A stretch of 64,000 bases of DNA from assembly GCF_035994185.1 (NCBI RefSeq), contig NZ_CP108538.1, positions 1,054,001 through 1,118,000 on the forward strand. Direction: 5' to 3'. This DNA comes from Streptomyces sp. NBC_01217 (GTDB lineage Bacteria; Actinomycetota; Actinomycetes; Streptomycetales; Streptomycetaceae). Below the pieces are notes generated by a model. It ran no database searches. It was not told where the DNA came from and was given only the letters and a program-made list of their open reading frames with translations. The translations under genes and the position numbers were made by a program. How positions within the stretch are numbered: the first letter of the stretch is position 1; each line of letters begins with the position of its first letter. Of the stretch, positions 36,383-46,053 are shown one piece after another.

Positions 36383-38044
36383 CCTCGCGCTTTCATGAAG
36401 CGGGCTGTCCGACGGGTGGTCAGGTAAGCGAAAAGTGCCTCTGACCAGCAAGAATGAGGATTGTCGAGGTCCTTGTTCCTGCCACCGTCGGAGGCACTTC
36501 CCAGGTGAAGAAGCGTATCGGGTCCTATCCCCGCGTCCGTGTCGAGGGTGGTGGCCAGGCGGTGGTGTCTCAGGCCGGGGCCGTGCTGCTGGTCGAGACG
36601 GTCCGCAAGGTCGGGCTGGACCGGGCGATATCGACGGTGCTGACACCGTGGCGACGTCCGCGGGCGGTGCACGATCCGGGCAAGATCCTGCTGGATGTGG
36701 CCCTGGCTGTCGCGCTGGGCGGGGACTGTTTGGCTGACGTCGGGATGCTTCGGGCCGAGCCGGCCGTGTTCGGGCCGGTGGCCTCCGACCCGACGGTCTC
36801 CCGCCTCATCGACACCCTCGCCACGGCCGGACCGAAGGCCCTCCACGCAATACGGGCAGCGCGGGCCGAAGTCCGCGAGCGTGTCTGGAACATGGCCAAG
36901 AACGCGGCCCCGGACGTCTCAGGACAGGTGATCGTGGACCTGGACGGAGTACTCGTACTGGCCCACTCCTAGAAGCAGGACGCCACCGCGACCTGGAAAA
37001 AGACCTTCGGACACCATCCTCTGATGGCCTTCGTCGACCACAGAAGCGGCGGGAGCGGGGAGCCGGTGGCCGGCCTGCTCAGACCGGGCAACGCGGGCAG
37101 CAACACTGCCGCCGACCACGTCACCACCGCCCAACTCTCCCTGGCCCAACTGCCGAAGAAGTACCGGCGCGGACGCCAGACCTTGATTCGCACCGACTCC
37201 GCAGGCGGAACCCACGAGTTCGTCGCCTGGCTCTCGAAGCGGGGCCGGTGGCTGTCGCACTCGGTCGGCATGACCATCACCGACGCCATCCACCAGGCCG
37301 TCCTCAAGGTCCCGCCCGCCTCGTGGACGGTGGCCGTCGAGCCGGATGGTGAGATCCGCGGCGGCGCCTGGGTCGCCGAACTTGCCGGCGATGTCCTCCA
37401 GGGCTGGCCGGAAGGGATGCGGCTGATCGTCCGCAAGGAACGGCCCCACCCCGGTGCGCAGTTGCGGTTCACCGACGCCGACGGCCTGCGGCTCACCGCG
37501 TTCGCCACCAACACGACCGGCATCCCGATCGCCGCACTCGAACTGCGGCACCGCCAGCGGGCACGTGCCGAGGACCGCATCAGGGCCGCCCGCACGACCG
37601 GCCTGCGCAACCTGCCCCTGCACAAGACGGCACAGAACCAGATCTGGCTTGAGATCGTCCAGATCGCCCTCGACCTGCTGGCCTGGATGCCCATGCTCGC
37701 TCTGACCAGCGAAACCCGCAGGTGGGAGCCCCGTCGCCTCCGGCTCCGCCTCTTCTCCGCCGCCGCCCAGATCGTCACGACCTCCCGCCGCCGGCACCTG
37801 AGATTCGCACGCCACTGGCCCTGGACCGACGTGATCACCAACGCCCTGGCACGGCTCGAAGCTCTCCCCAACCCAGGCTGACCAGCACGTTTCCGTCCCT
37901 GCGAGCAGCACCCTCCCCCGACCGGAGCCGTAAAGCCCGGCGCCCACCCGACGCGACAGCCGGGCCCTCGGCCTGTCGGCCATCAGGCACAGGACGCGAA
38001 ACGGTCCACCGACTTTGTCGGCGGACCGTCACGAAAGATCGAGG
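36383..38044 (+). mobile_element. IS1380-family element 1
   Basis: 1662 bp. Imperfect terminal inverted repeats: CCTCGCGCTTTCATGA at the left end and the complement of CCTCGATCTTTCGTGA at the right. Flanks are CTAA and TTAA, a possible 4-bp duplication with one change. Inserted next to or within an IS3 remnant. Confidence 0.75.
36454..37881 (+). pseudogene. IS1380-family transposase with one internal stop
   Basis: Both halves are in the same frame, broken only by TAG at 36970-36972 within VLVLAHS-stop-KQDATATW. Relatives (and a remnant at 53640) have an acidic residue there, so GAG to TAG is likely. DDE regions: VIVDLDGVLVLAHS, TLIRTDSAGGTHEF, and the Glu region near QNQIWLEIVQIAL. A single point mutation separates it from a full-length protein of about 475 residues. 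Confidence 0.85.
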
Positions 38045-38045
38045 T

Positions 38046-38166
38046 TAATGGATCGACGGGTACAAGTACAACCACCGCCGGCTCCACGGTGAGATAGAGC
38101 ACATCCCGCCCTCCGAATGCCAACTACTACCGCAACCACGAAACCCCAGATCAAGCCCCCAACTGA
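38046..38166 (+). pseudogene. IS3-family transposase C-terminal remnant
   Basis: Reads WIDGYKYNHRRLHGEIEHIP, then after a one-base shift ANYYRNHETPDQAPN and a stop, the usual IS3 OrfB C-terminus. Cut at its 5' side by the IS1380 element. Confidence 0.7.
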
Positions 38167-38690
38167 GATCTCTATCGAACCCCGGGTGGTTCATGTGTGC
38201 AAGGCTTGAACGTTTCCCCCGGGACGCTCTGTGTGCTGTAGCCGCTCGCCAAACGCGCGGTGAAGGATGTGCCGTTCGCGCGTGCTGACTGGCGAGGCCC
38301 GCTTGTCCGCGACGGGTTGGTTCGGTGGCTGGCATTCGCGGTGGCCGGCAGTCATGCCCACGGTCGCCCTGAAGGCGTGATCGAACGCATCGCGTACACG
38401 GGCATGGCCAGGGTGCACCTCCAGACGCCATGACCTGGGCATCACCGAGAATCATGCGCCATCGATATGGCATGTATACGTCATAACACAGTCGCACCCG
38501 AGAACCGCGACGCCCTGCCGTCGGCGAATACCTGCCCGTGACCGCAAGCCGACAGATACCGCCTCCTACCCCGACCGTCGGCATTCTCGCATATCGGTCC
38601 ATATTTCCACTTATCGGATGCTGTCACTAGGTCCCACACGTTCGTTCGCCTGGCGAAACGACTGCCGCCCCGACAAACACCGATCCGACT
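38167..38690. other. Intergenic region before the CocE gene
   Basis: About 520 bp. No supported gene or repeat. AT-richer than its surroundings near 38460-38640. The promoter and operator of the CocE gene lie at its right end. Confidence 0.5.
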
Positions 38691-38692
38691 AC

Positions 38693-38748
38693 TTGACACC
38701 CGGCACCCGCCGGGCTCAATGTCTGACGCATAGCGGATGTTTGTCCGC
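38693..38748 (+). promoter_or_regulatory. Promoter and IclR-type operator before the CocE gene
   Basis: TTGACA (38693-38698), 18 bases, CAATGT (38717-38722). Operator 38724-38748: degenerate first half-site TGACGC-ATA, then GCGGAT-GTTT-GTCCGC. Confidence 0.65.
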
Positions 38749-38802
38749 ACAGCGGTCAGCGTGGGCTGGCCACGAATTCCCTTTGCCCTTCTAGGAGCCG
38801 CC

Positions 38803-40464
38803 ATGACCGATGACCTGGTATACCGCGCTGGTAGTCGACCCGAAGAAGGCGGATACCCCGGCTTCGCACCTGAGACGCTTGAAGAAAACGGCATGCTCAT
38901 CGAGAAGGATGTGGCGATCACTCTTCGCGATGGTGTCGTGATCTATGCCAATGTCTTCCGTCCCGTTGGGCAAGACAATCTTCCGACCCTCATCGGATGG
39001 GCCCCATATGGCAAGCACTCCCCCATCCAGTGGGATCTCTATACGGATGCCGGGGTCGACGGCAGCAGAATATCTCGGTGGACTGCCTTCGAAGGCACCG
39101 ACCCCACGTGGTGGTGCCCTAAGGGATACGCAGTGGTGTTTCCGGATATTCGGGGCTCGTGGCACTCAGGCGGGGACCTGGTAGTCGCGTCACATCAGGA
39201 GGCGCTCGACGCCTGTGACGTGATCGAATGGGCCGGCACCCGACCTTGGAGTAACGGCAAGGTGGGACTGGCCGGAGTTTCCTACCTCGCCTGGTCCCAG
39301 TGGTACATCGCGGCGATGAAACCTCCGCGTCTCGCCGCGATCAACCCGTGGGAAGGGGTGACCGACTTCTACCGTGAATTCGCCTTCCACGGCGGCATCC
39401 CCGACACAAACTTCCTGCCCGCTTGGCAACTGGTCACGAGCTTCTCGGATCACCGGGTCGAGGACTGGCCCGAAATGATGAAGCGCCACCCACTGCTCGA
39501 CGACTACTGGCGCTCAAAGGGCGCGCGCGACCTGAGCGCCATCGAGGTTCCCGCGTATGTTGTGGCGAGCTGGAGCGACCATGGTCTGCATAGCCGGGGC
39601 ACCCTGGAAGGCTTCCGCCGAATCAGCTCCGACCACAAGTGGCTCGAGGTTCACGGGCGCAAAAAGTGGCAGTACTTCTACGAGGAGAGCAGCTTCGCCC
39701 GGCAGCTGGCCTTCTTCGACCGGTTCTTGAAGGACGGCGTGGGCCACAACGAGGTCGACGAGTGGCCCCAGGTACGGCTGGAGGTCCGCGACCGCGCGTA
39801 CGAAGGCACCTTCCGCGCAGAGCAGGAGTGGCCACTCTCCCGCACCAGGTACACCGAGCTGTACCTGGACACCACCGCGGGCAGCCTCTCCGACAAGCCA
39901 CTCGAGACCGCTTCGAGCAAGAGCTACGAGGCTACGGACGACGACGGCCGCCTGGTGTTCGACCACACCTTCACCGAGGAGACCGAACTCACCGGATATG
40001 CCAAGCTCCGGCTGTGGCTGGAGATCGACGAGGGGAGCGACGCCGACGTATTCATCGGCCTCGAAAAGCTTGACGCCAACGGCAACGGAGTTCCGTTCCC
40101 CTTCTTCTCTGCGCTCAACGACGGCGTCGTAGCGCTTGGTTGGCTTCGAGCCTCCCACCGGGCCCTGGATCCCGCCCGGTCGATGCCATTTCAGCCCGTG
40201 CATCCGCATGACAAGGAAGTACCGATGGCGCCAGGCCGGCCGGAGCCGCTGGAGATCGAGATCTGGCCCTCCTCGACGCGCTGGCAGCCAGGCGAGACCC
40301 TGCGTCTGATCGTCCAGGGCAGCGACCTGCGCAAGTACGAGACAGGAACCCACACCAATCGCCATGATGATCGGCGCAATACCGGCCGGCACATTGTGCA
40401 CGGTGGAGGGGCCTACGATTCATACCTTCTCGTTCCGGTCATCCCCTCCCCCGACGGGCTGTAA
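38803..40464 (+). CDS. CocE/NonD family hydrolase
   Basis: 553 residues. The X-Pro-dipeptidyl-peptidase-like catalytic domain has nucleophile Ser160 in LAGVSYLAWSQW and PDIRGSWHSGGD before it; the cap and His region includes SWSDHGLHSRG. The C-terminal half is the jelly-roll domain (LRLWLEIDEGSDADVFIGLE). The family cleaves esters or amides (cocaine esterase, nonactin hydrolase, glutaryl acylase). ATG 38803 is chosen because AGGAG precedes it and an upstream ATG (38737) lies inside the operator. Its own IclR box makes it part of the cluster. Confidence 0.9.
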   Translation: MTDDLVYRAGSRPEEGGYPGFAPETLEENGMLIEKDVAITLRDGVVIYANVFRPVGQDNLPTLIGWAPYGKHSPIQWDLYTDAGVDGSRISRWTAFEGTDPTWWCPKGYAVVFPDIRGSWHSGGDLVVASHQEALDACDVIEWAGTRPWSNGKVGLAGVSYLAWSQWYIAAMKPPRLAAINPWEGVTDFYREFAFHGGIPDTNFLPAWQLVTSFSDHRVEDWPEMMKRHPLLDDYWRSKGARDLSAIEVPAYVVASWSDHGLHSRGTLEGFRRISSDHKWLEVHGRKKWQYFYEESSFARQLAFFDRFLKDGVGHNEVDEWPQVRLEVRDRAYEGTFRAEQEWPLSRTRYTELYLDTTAGSLSDKPLETASSKSYEATDDDGRLVFDHTFTEETELTGYAKLRLWLEIDEGSDADVFIGLEKLDANGNGVPFPFFSALNDGVVALGWLRASHRALDPARSMPFQPVHPHDKEVPMAPGRPEPLEIEIWPSSTRWQPGETLRLIVQGSDLRKYETGTHTNRHDDRRNTGRHIVHGGGAYDSYLLVPVIPSPDGL

Positions 40465-41678
40465 GGGCTCCTCGGCGGCGGGACGAGTATCTGACATCTC
40501 AGCTCATCCGTCGGCGAGCCCTGTTTGTTGGAGTACCTGCCGTTGGACGAGATTCTCGCTGATTGTCAGCGCGGCGGCAACGGACGGGCCGACTACCTCG
40601 AAATCGCCGCCATTGCCGCGCGAAGCCAGCGGTCGTCGCCGACCCGTACGGCAAGAATATGGGCAACCAAAGGCGTCCTCACGCGGATAAAGCGCTGAAA
40701 TGTTGCGGTGCTCCGTGTGGTTGAGCAGAGGACGCGTACGCCGTCCAGAACAACGAGGCGCCGATCATCAGCCATTCGGACCGTTGAAGCATCCGCGCTT
40801 GCTTTTGGTTCGCGGCAGTTGGCGGTCGGGGGAGATTCTCGGCGTGCTGCCGCACTTGCCCGGGTCCCTGCCCGACGCAGGAGGTTGGCTCTGGTGTTCT
40901 CCGCCGAGGAGACCGACGATTATCTCGAAATGAGCGCAGCGGCTCGTCTGGCCAACTGCCTTTGTAATGGCGAATGACCTGACCAATAGCCAGCCAGTGC
41001 GCCTCAGATGGTTCAGACCGTGGCGTCCGGTCAGGACCCGGTAATGGTGAAAAGGTAGAACCCGAATCCACCTGATACAGGTCGGGCCCCTCTTGCACTC
41101 TTCCCGTAGCCGGCAGTCCTGTTCCTCCATCTCGGCCGGAGTGCGTTGCGGTTCGACTGGGGAGCCGGTAAAGCCCGGACTGCGCCCTCTAGTAGTCCGC
41201 GGGGGTACCGGCCTGCGTGTGGTGCCCAATTCGCCCCTTTGGGCACTGGCAAGCGCCATACGACGGCCGGCAGCGGGGCGCTCGACCGGCAGCCGCCTGC
41301 CGTGAACAGCGGACAGGGCATTACTGTGGGGCACGAAGACCTCTGTGCGGTGTATTCCTGGACAGCTCCACCGCACGGAGGTCTTCGTCGCGCTCAAGGC
41401 CTGTCGATGCCACGCCGCGAGCCACGGATGGAGAGAGGTGTCACGCCCGCCGATCTGGCGTCCGTACGCACGGCCGCTAGATGGACTCCATGTGAGCAGG
41501 CCGCCAGCGTCACCCGGTGCGCCCACGGCGAAAACCGATGATCAGCCTCCCCTGGGGTTGACCTCTCCATGGATGGCTTGCTCACAGCGTCGGCGCTGCT
41601 TCGCGGCGCTCGTCCCCTTCGATAGGGCTCAGCAAGGACCCCAGCAAGGGGGGGAGAGAACCACGCGGTTACGCGCTC
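40465..41678. other. 1.2-kb stretch without a supported gene, containing a long hairpin
   Basis: No recognisable coding sequence. At 41334-41352 and 41369-41387 lies a 19-bp inverted repeat with one mismatch (left arm CGAAGACCTCTGTGCGGTG), loop 16 bases. It may be a terminator or the end of a decayed mobile element. Confidence 0.55.
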
Positions 41679-41741
41679 TTGACAGCTCCTCAATCCAGAG
41701 TGAGGGTGTGCAGTAGGTCCGCTAGGCGGACTGATGTCCGG
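41679..41741 (+). promoter_or_regulatory. Promoter and IclR-type operator before VOC gene 2
   Basis: TTGACA (41679-41684), 17 bases, GAGGGT. Operator 41717-41741: GTCCGC-TAG-GCGGAC-TGAT-GTCCGG. Spacing from the TTGACA box to the operator is within one base of that at VOC gene 1, so the two promoters are homologous. Confidence 0.72.
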
Positions 41742-41789
41742 CCGTGCATTGGGCGACCCGACGATTCACTCACCAAAGAGGAGCATGCA

Positions 41790-42356
41790 ATGACGCAGAC
41801 TCTGCCCGGGATCGACACCGGCATTGACCAGAGTGCGCTTCCCTCGCGGCTGCATCACAACGCGTTCGTCACCGAGAACCAGGAAGCCACGCGCGCCTTC
41901 TACGAGGACCTGATCGGTTTGCCCCTCATAGCCACCTGGACCGAGGTCGACGAGCTCTTCGGTAAGGAACGGACTTACTGCCACACGTTCTACGGTCTCG
42001 GTGACGGCAGCGCCCTGGCCTTTTTCCAGTTCGCCGACCCGGAGGATCAGAAGCTCTTCGGCCCCAAGATGCCCAAGTCACCGTTCAGCCACATCGCGCT
42101 GAAGGTGACCGCCGAAGTCCAGCAGCAGATCAAGGACCGGCTCGCGGGCGCGAAGTGGGACCCCGAAGAGACCTACGTACTCGAGCACGGGTACTGCCGT
42201 TCGCTCTACACCCGCGACCCCAATGGCCTTCTGCTTGAGTTCACGGTCGATGCGGACAATGTCGACGACATCGATGCGACTCGACTTCAGAGCGCCAAGG
42301 CCGATCTGAAGCGTTGGCTGAGCGGCGACTACAGCAGCAACAACGACTTCCGCTGA
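41790..42356 (+). CDS. VOC family protein, copy 2
   Basis: 188 residues, same length as the protein at 32282-32848 with most residues identical, including the metal ligands (HNAFVTEN, PFSHIALKV, NGLLLEFTVD) and the C-terminus GDYSSNNDFR. ATG 41790 with AGAGGAG upstream. Differences are mostly conservative (for example MTQTLPGIDTGIDQSALPSR at the N-terminus), which suggests a duplicated gene under selection. No adjacent hydrolase; a transposase remnant follows. Confidence 0.85.
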   Translation: MTQTLPGIDTGIDQSALPSRLHHNAFVTENQEATRAFYEDLIGLPLIATWTEVDELFGKERTYCHTFYGLGDGSALAFFQFADPEDQKLFGPKMPKSPFSHIALKVTAEVQQQIKDRLAGAKWDPEETYVLEHGYCRSLYTRDPNGLLLEFTVDADNVDDIDATRLQSAKADLKRWLSGDYSSNNDFR

Positions 42357-42549
42357 TCGCCCGAGCCGCGACGGCACCTGCCCCGGTCCCCACTGTTCTG
42401 CGAATCGTGTTGCAAAGGGCCGTCATCAGGCAGCTTGCCGTGGGCGGCCCGCTTGTGCGCTCGCGCGCTGGGGTGAAGTCGTACATCTGGGGGCAGTCGC
42501 GGTGAGGCCGTCTCCCAGATGCCGGCACGCGCGCAGCATCGGCCGAGGC

Positions 42550-42730
42550 CGGTGACTCGGACGTCCGCGCAGTCCCCGGATGGGCGGTATGGCATTCAGC
42601 AGAGGCATCAGCTGAGTGACGTCGTGCTTTTCCACCGGTCAGCGACACGGCAAGCGGAGTGCATTGTCGGTCGACAATCACGTCGTTCCCGCTGCCTGGT
42701 CGGCCCCGGTGGGCCGGTGAAGGACCGGTG
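42550..42730 (-). pseudogene. IS5-family transposase fragment
   Basis: Minus strand reads IVDRQCTPLAVSLTGG and, one frame away, HDVTQLMPLLNAIPPIRGLR, a conserved central part of IS5-like transposases. Frameshifted and lacking both ends. The rest of 42357-43026 holds nothing else that I recognise. Confidence 0.6.
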
Positions 42731-43026
42731 TGATCCCCCTAATCCGGGGTGTAGGCGGTTCGACCTCGCAAGGGTTTTGGCCGCTCTACGCCATGACGGA
42801 TGCCTTGAGTTTCTCCCTGGCCCGTGAGGCCTCCTCAAAGAGCGGCACTGCCCCCGGCGGTTTCGCGGGGTGACGCAACCCCCGGGCCGATACCTCTGTT
42901 TCCCCTGGCCGTTCGACGTCTCTGTCAAGAGCGGCACGGCCCGTGACGAGAGCTCTGCCGGTGAGTGATTGGGGAATAGTCATCGAGTAGACCGGTGTTC
43001 GTAGCACCGGTTGGGAAGGCACGCCC

Positions 43027-43862
43027 GTGTTCACGGTAGTCAACGAAGACGGAACGACGCCACACGGCTCCTTCCTTGACGAGATCGTCCGCGAGGGCGC
43101 GGGGCGCATGCTGGCCGCCACGCTGGAAGCCGAAGTCACCGCCTTCATCCGAGTTGGCCGACCAGCGGGACGATTTCGGCCACCGTCTGGTCGTGCGCAA
43201 CGGCTTCCATCAGCCGCGGAAGGTGACGACCGCAGCCGGGGCGATCGAAGTGAAGGCCCCGCGGATCAACGACAAGCGCGTTGACGAGGCCACCGGCGAG
43301 CGCAAGCGGTTCTCCTCGGCGATCCTGCCGCCCTGGGCGCGTAAATCCCCGAAGATCAGCGAGGTCCTGCCGCTGCTCTACCTGCACGGCCTGTCGTCCG
43401 GTGACTTCATGCCCGCGCTGGAGCAGTTCCTCGGCTCCTCCGCCGGCCTTTCACCGCGACGATCACGCGGCTGACCACGCAGTGGCAGGCCGACCACAAG
43501 GCGTTCATGGACCGTGATCTGTCCGCCACGGATTACGTCTACGTCTGGGCTGATGGCGTTCACCTGCGCATTCGCCTGGAGGAGGCGAAGGCTGCCGTCC
43601 TGGTCATGGTTGGCGTGCGAGCGGACGGCACCAAGGAACTGATCGCGATGGCCGACGGCTATCGCGAAGCGGCGTGGTAACCGCGTGCGCTCGCAAAGCC
43701 ATTCTGACCTGTGATAACAGCCGATCGTCACCTCCGAGGCATGGGCGGGCCTGCTGCGGTACTGCGCCCGCTGGGGCATGCGCGCTCGGTTTCTGGAACG
43801 CGTTGAACGAGGTGTTCCCCAATACCCGCCACCAGCGGTGCTGGGTGCACAGAAGCTGTAAA
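43027..43862 (+). pseudogene. IS256-family transposase, frameshifted and truncated
   Basis: GTG start and EIVREGAGRMLAATLEAEV, then a frameshift into DFGHRLVVRNGFHQPRKVTT, KAPRINDKRVDEATGERKRF and ILPPWARKSPKISEVLPLLY. Another shift leads to WADGVHLRIRLEEAKAAVLV and finally NTRHQRCWVH, where the IS256 sequence stops against an ISAzo13 remnant. At least three frame changes; inactive. Confidence 0.85.
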
Positions 43863-43902
43863 GAATCAAGGTGTTGCTTCTGTGACACGTGGGGTGTCGC
43901 CG

Positions 43903-45302
43903 CAGGGGCATTGCGTGATCGCGATCTGTCCGGGTTGATCACGTGAGGCCGAGGGCCGACAGGGTTCGGCGGTGGTCGCGGCTGGTGTGGCGGAGGGCGG
44001 CGGCGATGTTGGTCTGGCCGTCCTGGCGGAAGACGCTGATGGCGAGGTTGCGCAGGGAGGCCATGGTGCGGGGCAGGGTGCCGGTGCGGACCTTGGAGTC
44101 GTCCTCGCGGACCGTGTGGTCTCGGACGTGGTGCAGGAGGTTCTCGATGCCCCGGTGGCCTCTGATCCAGGTGGCGAGCTCGGTGCAGGTTGCGTCGAAG
44201 ACGGTCAGGCTGGTGATCAGGTAGACGCGCTCGATCGTGAGTTTCCCCGTGCTCAACTCGCGGCGCCACCGTACAATCTGGATGGCCTGGCGGGCGCCGG
44301 GATAGTCGAGGTGACGGAACGCGGCGACCTTGAGCCGACGGATCTCGTCGCGGTGGTGGGCCCGGTCGCGGGTGGAGTGGTCGAGCGGGATGTCGGCCCA
44401 GGGCAGCTTCCTGACCTGCGCGTACAACCCAGAGTGGTTCTTCTTCACAATGGCCAGGAAGTGGGCGCCCCGCTTGCGGAGGTAGGCGCCGTGGGCGTGC
44501 TGGGTGTGCAGGGCGTCGCCTGTCAGCAAGGTGTCGGTGAGGTCGATGGTGTCCAGCAGGGGCTGGAAGGCGGGGATCTCGTTGCTCTTGGAGGCGATCT
44601 GCCGCTGGGCCAGGACCACGCCGTGGTGATCCATCGCGGCCAGCAGTTGGATCGCGGTCGTGGTGCGGGTGCGGGAGCCGCGGACGGTCTTGCCGTCGAC
44701 CGCGATCGCCCGCAGCGCGGGCTTCGAAGGCGGTTCGGACGGTTGCGGTGGTGTTGTTCTGGCCCGGAGGTACGCGCCGATCGCCGCGTCGAGCGCGTCG
44801 CCGTCGAGGCGTTGGAGCAGACGACGGATGGTGGCCGGATGCGGTACGGCTCGGATGCCGGTGAGCGCATCGGGCGGGAAGCCGAGATCGGCCAGGACGG
44901 ACGGCGGGGCGTCAGTGGTCCATTCGCCGATCGCGATGAGGGAGCGGGCGCCGGCCAGCACGGCCGCGGCGGCCGCACACAACAAGGGCAGCATCGGATA
45001 CCGCCGTCCTCGATGGCCGCGTGGATCAGGCACCCAGATCAGGAACCGACGCAGGTCAGCGGCGTCCTGCGGGGTGCCGTGAAGGTTCGGGAGGGCCAGT
45101 TGTCCCAGCCCGGAGGGCATGGGTGATGATGTTCGGGCAGGCACGGTCTCGCCCGGTTCTCATGGGTCTTCGACAACCACATGATCACCGGCGCCGTGCC
45201 TGTTCTGCTTCCTGGGGTACATCCCTGCCCAGGCCGGGACATGACGTCACGTCATGCACGAGACCGGCGAACCGGACCGATCCCCAACATGCAATGCCCC
45301 TG
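43903..45302 (-). mobile_element. ISAs1-family element, copy 2
   Basis: Exactly 1400 bp between CAGGGGCATTGC (43903) and GCAATGCCCCTG (ending 45302). A perfect 10-bp target duplication GGTGTCGCCG flanks it (43893-43902 and 45303-45312). Inserted into an ISAzo13 transposase gene. In inverse orientation to copy 1. Confidence 0.95.
43939..45144 (-). CDS. ISAs1 family transposase, copy 2
   Basis: 401 residues, uninterrupted. The same catalytic regions as copy 1 are present ([22 protein letters not shown]), but the third motif reads [11 protein letters not shown]: the Trp of HWGIEN, strongly conserved in the family, is Arg. This could reduce or abolish activity although the catalytic Glu is kept. 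GTG start. Confidence 0.92.
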   Translation of the reverse strand: MPARTSSPMPSGLGQLALPNLHGTPQDAADLRRFLIWVPDPRGHRGRRYPMLPLLCAAAAAVLAGARSLIAIGEWTTDAPPSVLADLGFPPDALTGIRAVPHPATIRRLLQRLDGDALDAAIGAYLRARTTPPQPSEPPSKPALRAIAVDGKTVRGSRTRTTTAIQLLAAMDHHGVVLAQRQIASKSNEIPAFQPLLDTIDLTDTLLTGDALHTQHAHGAYLRKRGAHFLAIVKKNHSGLYAQVRKLPWADIPLDHSTRDRAHHRDEIRRLKVAAFRHLDYPGARQAIQIVRWRRELSTGKLTIERVYLITSLTVFDATCTELATWIRGHRGIENLLHHVRDHTVREDDSKVRTGTLPRTMASLRNLAISVFRQDGQTNIAAALRHTSRDHRRTLSALGLT

Positions 45303-45690
45303 GGTGTCGCCGTGCGGTGTGCTGGCGTTCAGGAGCGTGTCGGCGCTGGAGTATCGCGTTGCGGATCGAGTGATGGCGTGGCCGGTCTCCTCCAGCAGTG
45401 GGCGGACCCAGGTCCTGGCAATGCCGATAGTTCGGCGGCTCACTTGGAACAGCTCGGCCACGACCTCCCAGCTGCAGACTTTACGCAGGCCGAGAATGAC
45501 CGCCAGGACGCGTTCGGCATCGGTGATCTTCTCCTGAAAAATGCCGCCGCGGGCTCCGGGCCGCCGGTCGCCGCCGCGCTGTCGATGCTTGCGCCGCTCG
45601 GCCGCGGCGGCCTGCCTCAGTGACAGCCGCTCGATCAGCGCCGCCAGCTCCTCTCGGCTCACCTCGTCGACCCAATGCGAGATCCAAGTG

Positions 45691-46053
45691 CTACGTCGCT
45701 ATGTCGGGGTACGGCATGGTGAAGTGGGACAAGCGCTGGGCGTACTCCTGCTGAAATCCCAGGGATTCAGTGTAGTCGTTCTCGAACAAGGCGATGAAGA
45801 GCGTCAGCGTCAGAAACGGGTGAGCTCCGAGCTCGAAGAGCTTCGGATAGTCGTGTGCGGCAAGTGCCGCGCGCTCATCGTCCTCGAACCGCAGCCAGGT
45901 GGTGGATTCGTCGTCTATGCAGTTGAGGATGCGGCCCGCTGCCTCCGCCTCCCACCACTCGACGGTGCCCCGCGGGTCGTCCTTGTAGCGCTCGACGAGC
46001 GCGGGGTCGCGGTCAACGCTGTAGAGGAACTTGTTCATCAGGTACTTGCTCAT
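45691..46053 (-). CDS. LigA-like small subunit of a class III extradiol dioxygenase
   Basis: 120 residues, MSKYLMNKFLYSVDRDPALV at the start and YPKLFELGAHPFLTLTLFIA near the end, matching the helical LigA/protocatechuate 4,5-dioxygenase alpha-subunit fold (which covers the active site of the LigB subunit). Its ATG overlaps the ligB-like stop (TGATG), so the two are translated together. Last gene of the four-gene operon. Substrate cannot be deduced. Confidence 0.8.
   Translation of the reverse strand: MSKYLMNKFLYSVDRDPALVERYKDDPRGTVEWWEAEAAGRILNCIDDESTTWLRFEDDERAALAAHDYPKLFELGAHPFLTLTLFIALFENDYTESLGFQQEYAQRLSHFTMPYPDIAT

Larger units (their letters stand above)
43869..45663 (-). pseudogene. 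ISAzo13-family transposase C-terminal part, interrupted by ISAs1
   Basis: Right part (45663 to 45303) reads SREELAALIERLSLRQAAAA, RQRGGDRRPGARGG, VLAVILGLRKVCSWEVVAEL and ends NASTPHGDT. After the ISAs1 element the frame resumes with PRVTEATP and a stop near 43869. The N-terminal catalytic part is absent, so the gene was already truncated. Confidence 0.75.

Noticed and set aside
38737..38802. Upstream ATG for the CocE hydrolase
   Set aside because: It lies within the IclR operator and downstream of the -10 box by only about 15 bases, with no ribosome site; ATG 38803 has AGGAG.
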